Positions 1-10,200 of a DNA stretch of 64,000 nt are shown piece by piece. How positions within the stretch are numbered: the stretch's first letter is position 1; every line of letters begins with the position of its first letter. The translations under genes were made by a program, and so were the position numbers. The stretch comes from Hermatobates lingyangjiaoensis (Eukaryota; Arthropoda; Insecta; Hemiptera; Hermatobatidae), in NCBI GenBank assembly GCA_026182355.1, contig JAPFBL010001617.1, forward strand, positions 5,648,501 through 5,712,500. Reading direction: 5' to 3'. The notes beneath the pieces were generated by a model. That model was not told the origin of the DNA, made no database searches, and saw only the letters and a list, made by a program, of their open reading frames with translations.

Positions 1-453
1 TTTCATTAATAATAATTATTATTATTATTTAATAAAAATAATTATTATACTATAATAATAAAAATAGGCAGTGTAAGCCCTTATTTTTCTTGACAAGACG
101 GTATAGCTTTGTTGCTTGGAAATCAGTCTCAACCTGACCACGGTAACCACGGACTACGACACAAATGAAGAATGGACCAATAGAATCTCCACGTATAGAA
201 GCTGATATTGCAAGGTGACACTTTTATTTTCTGAGTCAGAGTGAGCCCTCCAAATATTTTGTTATGTTGACAGAGCTTGCTCTACAGACGGAGATTTACA
301 GAATATGTGGCCCTCTTTAGAGCTGGAAAGAACAGAACTTGAAGGACCTCTAACTTCACCTAAAACCCACAAAACACAATAAAACCACCAACCATCTAAT
401 AGTCAGTCAGATCCAGGGAGTAATGTAGATTCAATATATATATATATATACAC
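1..453. other. AT-rich sequence, no feature recognised
   Basis: It opens with TAA/ATT trinucleotide-like runs (1-65). The rest is non-repetitive to the eye and ends in a short (TA)n at 434-450 that borders the palindrome beginning at 454. No coding or RNA signal was seen. Confidence 0.5.
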
Positions 454-722
454 AAGTTTTATTAAAACTTATGCCTATTTCTAATTTCACACCTTTTCGA
501 GTTAATTTTTCCCATCTTCTGACCTCTGGCTTCCAAGAGTTCGGGACTAGATATATTAATTCTCCAAAACTTTTATTTTCTCGAAATTTTAAAAATAAAA
601 ATTTCGGAGAATTAATATATCTAGTCCCGAACTCTTTGAAGCTAGAGGTCTGAAAATGGGAAAAATTAACTCGAAAAGGTGTGAAATTAGAAATAGGTAT
701 AGTATAAGTTTTAATAAAACTT
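454..722. repeat. Inverted-repeat palindrome, arms about 112 bp
   Basis: Arm 454-565 and arm 606-722 are reverse complements apart from a few substitutions and a short insertion. They share TTTCACACCTTTTCGAG, GAGTTCGGGACTAGATAT and the outer AAGTTTTATTAAAACTT. The 40-bp centre is AT-rich. It lies next to (TA)n like the PLE-derived palindromes elsewhere, but it carries no hammerhead core or coding remnant, so its class is open. Confidence 0.75.
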
Positions 723-879
723 CTATAGATGAAGGCCTGCTCCCCAAATACACTAATATATATATATTATCTGATAATGGATAATGTGAGCCGAAAGCTC
801 GTGTTTTAGATTAAAGTTTTTTTAAATAGTGTTTATCGTTTTACTTTATATTTGTTGATGTCGTTACTAGAACTCCTAT

Positions 880-1016
880 GGAAAATACCTGTAAATCACC
901 GCAAACTAGTTAGGAAACTAGAGAACATCAGCAAGAAAGTAGTCAACGCAGAAGCTGCTATCAAGTTCAACAATACTTGTTTGAGAGAAAACCGGCTGCC
1001 ATCATACACCAATATA
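880..1016 (+). mobile_element. PLE N-terminal ORF fragment
   Basis: The + strand reads RKLENISKKVVNAEAAIKFN then NTCLRENRLPSYTNI. This is closely similar to the fragment at 20690-20810 ([29 protein letters not shown]) and resembles the start of PLE ORFs, which follows the pseudo-LTR. Both end in a TA-rich tract. 723-880 upstream is AT-rich with nothing recognised. Confidence 0.6.
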
Positions 1017-1039
1017 TATACATATCTTTAAATTACACA

Positions 1040-2880
1040 AAGCACGACACAGTAAAAGGAATAAAAAGCACACTTACTGAATTCTCAATATTTCGAACTA
1101 TTGTTCGTCATCAGGAGTAGACTAGAAGAGAGGACGAAGTGAGACAGATCTCTCCACGTCGAAGGACGGAGCGCGAATGAAGCAATGAAGAGTCGACCGA
1201 TGAGAGCAGCACTGGCGTAAAAAAGAAACTAGGCACTAAAGGTCGGAGAATGGAAAGGACAATGCCCAAGTATAATTCAAATACAATAAATAAAATTAAA
1301 AAAATATAAAAAATAAATAATAAATTGAGGAAACGTAAAAAATAAAATAACCAAAGTTAACACTTCTAATTTAAACCCGGAGCTGATCGGGCCCCTAATA
1401 ACCATATGTGGGCCTCCTCAGACGCTCTTAAGGTCAAACTACGGTCATCAGTGGTTACTAGTTTAACGATCTGAACACTAAAGCAGTTATTAAAAGAAAG
1501 GTTATGACTGTTAGCATGGATAGCTACAGGAAAGTTAACTACAGGATAGACAGGCCGAAGCTCTATGGCCGTTCATACGTTCATTGAGCTTGGTGGAAGT
1601 CATACCAATGTAGAATGCTCCACATTGTCTACAGTTCAGTCGGCAGACGCAATTACTATATGAGCGGAGGAGTTAGGGGGGACGCGGAAATAGTTGGTGA
1701 GTGAAGAGAAGAAAGATGAAGGGTTAACTAAAGGTTAGGTAAGGCAGAGGCGACGGTGCCGCATTTCTCCATACCACCACGCCCCGCCCCAATCCCAGGA
1801 GTTCCAAGGGATCTGTAGAAAAACAGGTTTCCCAAATTAGGAGGCTTTCTGAAGGTCAGGCGAGGGGGAGAAAGGTGGAGGGAGAAGAGGACAGGAGAGG
1901 AAAAATGTCCTTGATGATATTCCCGATCCTATGGACCCCAGGAAAGAAAGTGGTTACAAGAAAAGGGAGAACTGTTGGGTTCAGCGGCAGTCCTAGGAAG
2001 ATATTCATTAGTGGCAGGTATTATGCGTTTATCAATAAACCTGGGAGAATTGCCCCGCTGAACGAATTTGTCCTTAAGTTTGTTGATATGGCACTGTCGT
2101 TAGTAGAGGTCACTGCAAATACGGTGTATGCGGATGGACAGGGAACGAGGTAGGGACTTTTTTATGTGGTACGGGTCACAACTATTGAAGTTTAGATATT
2201 GTTGGGCATTGGTAGGTTTGTCTGTATGGAGGTAGTGAAGGTCCTGTCACTTAGGGACACTACTACATCTAGGAAGGTTGAGGAAGTATAGGAGAAAGAG
2301 TGGGTGAAGCTGAGTGACGAACAGGAGGTTTTAAAGGCTTCGATAAGAGTTTCAATGTTTCAAGAGAATCTTTCCCATAGAGCCATACGAAAAATGTATC
2401 ATCAATGAATCGGGTGTAGGCGAGGGGTTGGAGGGCGGAGAGGAAATTCTGTTCAAGTTTGGCCATGTACGGGTTCGCAAAGGAGGGAGCCATTCTGGTG
2501 CTCATAGCAGTTCCCTTGGTCTGAAGATAAAAATGGTCCTCAAAACTGAAGACATTGTACCGCAGAACAAATGAACTAAGCTGTAGGACAAAAGAGATGG
2601 AGGGTTAGTGGGGTAAGGGTCTATTGTCAAGGAACCACTGTAGGACCGCCAAACCCTCGCCATGGTGAATGACCGTGTATAGGGATGTGACGTCCATAGT
2701 GACTAGAAGGAGAAGATGTTCCAGGGATTCTTGAGTATTTGGAGGAAGTGGAAGGTGTCTTTACATAAACTGGGGAGTTTGGTAACTATGGGCTGCAGAA
2801 TGGCGTCAATAAACGCTGATATGCGCTCGGTTGACAACCATAGCTTGATACTATGGGTCGGCCTGGAGGGCGTGATCGGG
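1040..2880 (-). mobile_element. 5'-truncated Penelope-like element (RT + GIY-YIG)
   Basis: On the - strand a decayed PLE ORF runs from about 2870 to 1370. The reverse transcriptase is seen as SAFIDAILQPIVTKLPSLCK, then KGTAMSTRMAPSFANPYMAK and the catalytic YTRFIDDTFFVW (near 2400). The linker follows as LVTTFFPGVHRIGNIIKDIF. The GIY-YIG endonuclease reads CRQCGAFYIGMTSTKLNERM (near 1600) and ends SEEAHIWLLGARSAPGLN (near 1390). Several frameshifts and stops break it. 1084-1300 is the 3' pseudo-LTR with a hammerhead-like motif. Same family as the fragments at 17530, 23440 and 26190. Confidence 0.85.
1084..1117 (-). ncRNA. Hammerhead ribozyme-like motif (family 5)
   Basis: On the - strand: stem I CTC/GAG, core CTGATGA, stem II hairpin CGAAC-AATA-GTTCG, then the A-rich core strand, self-complementary stem III ATAT, and T at the cleavage position. 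One caveat: the G of GAAA is also usable in stem II. It lies in a PLE 3' end, where such ribozymes are known. Confidence 0.55.
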
Positions 2881-2934
2881 TATACTATAATATAGTATAT
2901 ATATGGATATATTTATTATATATATGTATAAAAT

Positions 2935-3510
2935 AACCACAATGAAAAACATATATATTGGATACAATGCTCTAAGGTCTTTCGATATAACATCATCAGT
3001 GAGCTAAATGAAGTAAAACAACAAATAATTACAAGTTACCTGGTTGATTGAAGTCTTCAGAATTGCTGCCATCCTTGGCGGAAATTAATGTTCCTAAACT
3101 TGAAGAAGTCTTGATCTGCTTAATTATACCTTTTACCAATATTTCATCTAGTTTGTAAAGTCCAGGACTATTGTTTAATAATTTTCTGTAAAAGTTCTTT
3201 ATGAGTGCACTTTCAATAATATTCCTTTTTTTTCTAAAGGCACAAAAATTAATTCCTTCCTTAGCTTCGTCCCAATTTATTGTATGAACTTTCTTACTTA
3301 CTTGTATGAACAAGGCACTCCCGTCTTCCCGTCTGATTGAATATTTGTGTTGTTTTAATCTTGTAAGAAGACCTTTACTCGTTTGACCAATATAAGAAAT
3401 TTCGCAATCAGTACAATGTAATACTATATACACAACCATCTTTTCCCTCCTTAACAAGCTTATTAAACAAATTATTAGCATTACTAAACACAACGGAGAG
3501 GTCCACCTTT
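2935..3510 (-). mobile_element. PLE 3' fragment with GIY-YIG endonuclease (family 6)
   Basis: An open - strand frame (3029-3493) encodes a GIY-YIG domain: [29 protein letters not shown], an INW motif, and the catalytic-Glu helix KKRNIIESALIKN, ending LYKLDEILVKGIIKQI. The motif order is complete for the PLE endonuclease. Upstream RT is missing (truncated at about 3510). 2940-3005 is the pseudo-LTR, with CTGATGA and GAAA on the - strand. Same family as 7690-9170. Confidence 0.85.
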
Positions 3511-3584
3511 TTCAAAAATGAGGGCAGATCTTTCAAACAGATACTATATGGAATGTCTAAAAAATTCCTTCCTGGATATGTATG

Positions 3585-4205
3585 CAAAATTAAAGTTTAT
3601 CAGGACTCGGTCAGTTCTTCAGGTTCAAATTAAACTCTCATTGCCAACGGTTTGGCTTTTATTTACAACCTTTTTTCGTAGACCAAATATACATAATATA
3701 AATCAATAATAATATTATTATTATAATAGTAATAATAATATAATCAACAATAATAATAAATCAAACATACATAAAAAGCGCAATTAGTTACAAATAAGAA
3801 ATTACAAGACATTTTTGACAATAGTGACCAATGAGTCACTAAAACAATTTGGCATCGATCAACAATGTTTAATTTAACACTCCCGGATAAATAGTATTTA
3901 AATTTGAAATGTCACTTCTATAATTAATGGATGACTGGACCTTTCTAATATATAACATTTACAGAGTTTTCCTTCTCTGTTCATCTATTTCTTTGGTTAG
4001 TATTTTTATTTCATTAAAATCAAAATTATGGTCTTCATGAATACTATGTGCTGCTAATGCAGTGGCATTAATTTTCTGTTTTCTCATAGAAAACATGTAA
4101 TTTCTTTCCTTCAAAAAACGACTGGTTTCTCCATAATATACTTTGTTAGAGTCTTTGCACTTTATTGCATATATAACATTACTCTGTAATTCCTTTGGAA
4201 TCTTC
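3585..4205 (-). mobile_element. PLE 3' fragment: GIY-YIG domain plus pseudo-LTR (family 10)
   Basis: The - strand from about 4205 reads SNVIYAIKCKDSNKVYYGET, SRFLKERN, INATALAAHSIHEDHNFDF and IKILTKEIDEQRRKTL, a GIY-YIG endonuclease of another PLE family (YYGETSR in place of YIGQTSK). 3590-3690 is its end sequence with CAGTTCTTCAGGTTCAAATT, also found at 18090-18180, 21709-22090 and, weaker, 17290-17370. 4229-4285 repeats the start of the endonuclease in inverted orientation. Confidence 0.75.
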
Positions 4206-4289
4206 TCTTTTTATATTAGAAATGTTAGAAGATTCTAAAGGAATTACAGAGTAATGTTATGTATGCAATAAAGTGCAGACTGTAACAAA

Positions 4290-5047
4290 GTTCAAAGAAA
4301 CATAGAGAAATTAAAAACAGACACTTTCAATGTAGACACAGAAACATTGAGAAATTAATTGAATAATTAATAAATAACTTATTTAATTTCTCTTTAATTC
4401 CTTGTCTACATTAAAATTCCAAGTAATTATCCAATTATTTTAATCTTGGTTTTGTAAGATATCAACTGACTACTAATGAAGCCTGGTTGGAAGGACCTTT
4501 TTGAACTTTGTTCTTTATGAACACTTTTGAGTAGATTTACTTCCAAGTTTCCATCTAGAATTGTTATATAATTATATATTTATATGAAACGAATGCCACA
4601 CAAGATTGTGAGAAAGAAATCAAGAGACATTTTTTTAATAACAATATTCATTGTTAATGTATCTTCATTTTTTGATAGTCATCTGAAAGGCGAGTATCAT
4701 TAAGAGTACACATACACATCCAGGATGTGTTCTTCATATGGGAATGAATACTTACAGAAAATGTACACCCTAGAAGTAGTGCAATGATAATATGGAAACC
4801 ATTTAGTAATTGCAGTATTTACTTATACATATAACAATTTTTGGTTTAATCAGATATTCTATGTAAATGAAGTATTTCATACATATGTTGATATTTTTTA
4901 ATCTCTAGTTTTAAATGTGAGCTATTTTTTTTGAAAATTAATGAATAACTTAAACTTGTAAAAAGAAAAAAATATCCTGTTAAGATCAGAACTATGTCTT
5001 TCAAGATAAAAAAATATAATTTTTGAAAAATGTTTTATTTTTTTTAG
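4290..5047. other. Intron, AT-rich
   Basis: 4290-4340 has a degenerate AAACATAGAGAAATT element shared with family-2 PLE ends (7215, 32640). The rest up to the acceptor at 5047 is unique AT-rich sequence with no recognised feature. Confidence 0.5.
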
Positions 5048-5149
5048 GTCCTTTGTAAATTAATAAATTTTTCTTACGCCTACAACTATCCATTGCCTGA
5101 AGCAAATCAAAAGTTGAGTGATGAAATTACATGGTTGAAATGTACCAAG
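5048..5149 (+). CDS. USP9X: USP9X-like exon 1 of window
   Basis: 34 codons, phase 0 at both ends, between TTTTTAG and the donor GTACGT. It reads [17 protein letters not shown] and on, matching the USP9X stretch before the catalytic domain that has Ser-Tyr followed by an acidic loop and EITWLK. It is the first exon visible; the preceding exon must lie beyond the left edge, since 1-5047 holds only repeats and AT-rich intron. Confidence 0.85.
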
Positions 5150-7240
5150 GTACGTATATTTTTCATACAAAATGTATTATTTTAAATATTTGAATATGTT
5201 TAATTGGTTGAATAATATTATGGAACTTTTGTTAATGTTACGTTGTTTTTAGGCAACAGTTAAAGAGAGTGGTAAAACAGGTGTGCATGAAGCAGTACTA
5301 GATGGGCATTTAAGTTTAGCTAAAGAATTACTCAATTTCATGTCACCTCAAAAAAAGGCTGAGCTTGGTTCAGATCCCAGTGTTGGAGTTAATTTAATAC
5401 AGGTAAGAGATGTATTTATATACTAATTGCTTTTGGTAGTAAATAATAATTGAAGTAGATGTAAAAACTATAAGTACTTAGTACCATTACTTATTATTAG
5501 AAGTTATTATAGAATATATTGATGTACAGGTTGATAAGCTCTAATCAGGAATCATTGAGACGGGGGGGGGGGGGGGGGGTCCGGATTAACCATTTTTTGG
5601 GATTAAAAATTTATTGTCTGATAATATACAAAACCAATAAAGGTTAAAAATAAAGTACTGTAGGAAGAGCTTTCAAGTTTGCTGTTGTAGAAAACAGCGC
5701 CACCCACATGTTATTTTGGGATGGCCAGTGTCCCAAGATGACCCAGGCGGTGGGCAACCCACGAAATTTGAAATTGCGGTGACGAAAATAGTACCGGTTA
5801 ACTGATTGTCTGCTTTACTGATTGCCGAATTATCGATTGTCGACCTGCGATTCATGCATTGATTTGTTTTTTCAAATACTCCTTACACAGTCATTCTTCC
5901 GACTGAATTCCGTTGCCTTGATCCTTTAATTTGTCACCCAACAAGGGAAATAACATTCGACTCCGACTTCCTAGACATAAATGTTAAACAATTGTATGTT
6001 GCACTTTTTTTGTTATACTATTTTTTGAAGAATCATCAATATTTTTGGGTATGGGGTGTATAAAGAGAGTTTCCGTGGTTAAGTTAACGTTTATAAATTT
6101 ATATAACGTAAATATCTTTGTTTGTATGGTAAAGAGTGGAGCAGAGGAAACGTATGATTTTCAGAAGCTAAGACCCAAAAACAGTCATCCGTGTATTGAC
6201 AATAAATAAATTAATAATTCGTTTTCCTTTTTAAGAGTATATTTAAATTTAGCATGTGTAATTTAAAGCTGTGACAATCTTCACAGCATAATGTGATTCT
6301 TCACATAAAGGTGTGTTGCTCTTGACCACACCAACTTGAAATTACAGTGTATTATTTTTCCTTCATTACCTTTCGTTTTTCACTAAAAGTTTGACTTTAG
6401 AAGATTAAGGAGTTCGCATAAATTGTAGCATTTGTTTTCTTTTACCCATAATTTCAGTAAATTGTATATTATGAAATGATCTGACAAAAGTAAGATAATA
6501 TTAATACACATTATTCATTATTGTAATATTAATGTACTAAACTCTTATAATATATGATAAATAATATGCTTGACAATATAGCAAAACCTTATAGTAATTT
6601 ATACTTGCCATGTTGACGTTATTTGCAATTTTGATGATATAACTGTTATTTCAATTACAGGAATTAGTTGAAGATTTTATTTTTCCTGCATCGAAGTTGA
6701 TGATACATCTTAATCGGACTGGTGAACTGATACCAGATCAAGCAATTCCTGTTTGTAGTTCTCCTCCAACTCTTAATTCTGCTTTTGAACTGTTAGTTTG
6801 CTTATGTGAGAACTGTGTACCCAATATGAAACTGGTTGTATCAAAGCTTACAGATATGTTCTACACAGGTAAATTATTAACCTTTTTTATTCATTATTGT
6901 TCTATTTAATAGCAATTCTGAATGTTGTGTGATTCTTATGAAGTTCAGGTTCCCCCTGAAAATAAGAATATCACTCTACGAGCCCCTGTGAAAGGCCATA
7001 TTTCGTTAATTAGAACACACATCTAGATTAAATCTAAAAAGATAATGCCAGTTATTATTTATTTCTTATAATTGTTGCAGTTATTATTATTTTTGTTCAC
7101 ATGTTATTTTGTGTACATATTTGTATATATGTATATATACATTGGCTTGGTTTCCCTCTCTTATCTCTCCTGAAGACGGTTCAAGCGAAAATTAGAGACT
7201 GTAAGTGTGTGTTTTAATTTCTCTATGTTTCTTTATGTAC

Positions 7241-7291
<51 letters not shown>

Positions 7292-10200
7292 ATTTCACAT
7301 AAACACGTGAAATAACAATCAATGATCAAACCACAATAAGAAATGGGAAAACAAGACTAAGATCTTTCAACCGTAACAAGCGGTCTTCGTCAGAGTCAAA
7401 AACCCAACTGAACACTAGATGCAGAAAACATCTGGTGAGGAGTTGAGAAGAGTGGGAGGGAAGAGAGGGTAGTCCTTTCCTGCGCTTTCACCCTTTTAAA
7501 ATACCACTCTTCCCTCCCACTCTTCTCAACTCCTCACCAGATGTTTTCTGCATCTAGTGTTCAGTTGGGTTTTTGACTCTGACGAAGACCGCTTGTTACG
7601 GTTGAAAGATCTTAGTCTTGTTTTCCCATTTCTTATTGTGGTTTGATCATTGATATATTTATATATATATATATATATATGGATTAATTTACCACAATGA
7701 ATCTAATTTGGAAACAATGCTCTAAGGCATTTCGTCAACACATCGTCAGAGAGCAAGTGAACTAAAAAATAATACATATTTGTTAACGTGGTTGATTGAA
7801 GTTTCTAGAATTGTTGGTAATCCTGAGTGTGTTTAATGATGAAGAAGTCTTCAACTGTTTAATTATTTCGCAAATCAAAACTTCATCCAATTTATAGACT
7901 CCTAGGCTATTGTTCATTAATTTCTCATAAATGTTCTTTATGAGTGCACTTTCCACAATATTTCTTCTTCTTTCCGAAGACACAAATATTAATTCATTAT
8001 TTGCTTCATTCCAGTTAATTGATTACTGTTTCTTATGTGCATGAACAAGGCACTCTTTTCGTTTTCTGTTCTGATCGAATATTTGTGTTGTTTTATCCTT
8101 GTAAGAAGACCTTTGCTCGTCTGTCCAATGTAAGACATTTTACAGTCAGTACATGGTATCCTGTATGCACAACAGTCCTTTCTTTTTGGCTTATTATTGA
8201 CAAATCTATTAAACAAGTTACCATCATTACTGAACACAACAGAAACGTCCAACCTAAATCGATATAAGAGGGAGGGGTATTTTAATGATAGGGCAATTGA
8301 CCTAATTGAAAATTTCATCATTAAGGAGTTCAGGGGAGCACACCTTAACGGTCTCAAAAACTTATTTCTAAAAACACAAATTTTAACATTTTTTGGATGG
8401 GAAGAATATAAGTGAACATATGCAAGTACATTCGTAGGTTTTCTATACACATTAAAGCGTAACTCTTAGGTAATCTGTGGATCAGGACATCTAAGAAGGG
8501 CAAATTACAACTTCTTCTATTGTAAACTGGATTTTCGGCATTAATTAATTTAATCTTATTAGAAAGCATCTTCTTTTATAGATTTAGGACAGATGCATAG
8601 TATACCGTCAACGTATCTATACCATTTAACATGACTAGGTAATGTTGAGCTTAACATTTTAGTCTCAAAAAATTCCATGTATAAATTACTCAGGAAGAAG
8701 GGATAAGTAGTTACCCATTGGAAGCCCAAATTTTTGTTTATAAAAATTAATTTCAAATTGAAAATTACAATCGACTAAACACAGGTTAATTAACTGTATT
8801 ATAGTGGTAGAAGGAGAAGGAAGGGAATAATTAACTAATTCCTCTGGGAATAAATTCAAAAGATCAGTTACAGGTACATTGGAAAAAAGGATCTTCACAT
8901 CAAAACTAATCAATCTATAATTTTTATTCATGATGACGCTTTTTAATTTTCTAACCATATGGACAAGTCAATGAGGCTGAACCAACCGAACTCATGATCA
9001 AACGTATGGGGTAATTTACCCTTATGCGTCTTGATCAACTCGTACATATATGGTAATGAAAGGGGATTTTGATAAAAATTTAGTAATAAGTTCGGGTTGA
9101 TTTTTTAAGATAGTTTTAATTTTTTTGTGAAAATTATAAAATTGTTTATCTAGTTCAAGTTCGGTTGTTTTTCTAGTTCAAAACCGACCTATCTTCTTTT
9201 TTTGTTACTTCCTATATTTAAGAAGAGTTAACTGTTAATAATGGACTTGTTCCGAAACTGGTACAGTTGTAAGGAAGACGTGTAAATATGTTTAGTTGAC
9301 GTGTCTTCTTAAGAAGTAGTAATTTTCTGGACGTTAAAAATCACAAATTTTTATTGCTATCAACTGTTTATAAAATAATTAAATTATATTTAACTGTTTC
9401 AGTGTGCTTTGAAAAATATAGTATTAATTTCAGATGAGAATGACGCTGTTCAAGAATGGGATTATTTGCCTCCTATTGGTCCAAGACCTGTTAGTGGTTT
9501 TGTTGGTTTAAAAAATGCTGGAGCTACATGCTATATGAATTCTGTAATTCAGCAGCTATATATGGTACCTAGTATTAGACAGGGGTTATTAGCTGCTGAC
9601 GGTGCTACTCCTGACACTGATGACTTTTACAATGATTCAGAGGTATCGAGTTATTTGTAATGCCGTTATACATTTTCCTTTCTATGTACATTAGCTTAAA
9701 ATGTAAAACAGTGATAATCCTGAAACTAGTTTTAGAAGTCATTTAAAGAAAAATTGACTACTATATGTTAATTATTTCAACTCCTCTATTTATTTATCTA
9801 AAAAAAAATTTGTTTCTGTAACTCAATAATAAAGTATTATGTTAGTGTGAAACTTATTTTGGAAATTTATTTATAGCTGACGAATGTAAAATAAATAGCC
9901 TAGAAATTTGTTATAATTGGCTACCTTTTGACATTTAGACAGTTTAATAATTCTTGATTAAATTTTATATTTTTTAGTAAACATTGAAAACTTATCAATT
10001 TGTTCAGTCATATATAATAATTTCATCATCTTGCTCCTGGTTTTGCTCTACCTCATATTATCATTTTAATATTTGATATATAATATTTTCAAATGTTATC
10101 ATTTTTAACGCGATAAGTGTTTATTAAGTAAAGTCGATTTTAGAAAAGTAAGTTTTTTTACAGAGTGTTAACAGTAGTTGTGACTCAGAAGAAAAGAACT

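Larger units (their letters stand above)
7319..7653. repeat. PLE family-1 pseudo-LTR palindrome, 147-bp arms
   Basis: Arms 7319-7465 and 7507-7653 are reverse complements in exact register (paired positions sum to 14972), with a 41-bp spacer containing GTCCTTTCCTGCGCTTTCACC. Each arm holds one hammerhead ribozyme, so the motif occurs on both strands. The outer flanks are TTTCACATAAACACGTGAAATAA on the left (a short palindrome itself) and (TA)n on the right. A longer version lies at 20844-21665, where the spacer holds PLE endonuclease sequence. Confidence 0.9.

Noticed and set aside
8019..8415. Plus-strand ORFs over the PLE at 7690-9170
   Set aside because: They are antisense shadows of the GIY-YIG and RT coding frame.
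9403..9433. Earlier acceptor for exon 4 at 9403
   Set aside because: Exon 3 ends in phase 1; joining to 9403 brings a TGA in frame at once. 9434 keeps the frame and gives a natural sequence.
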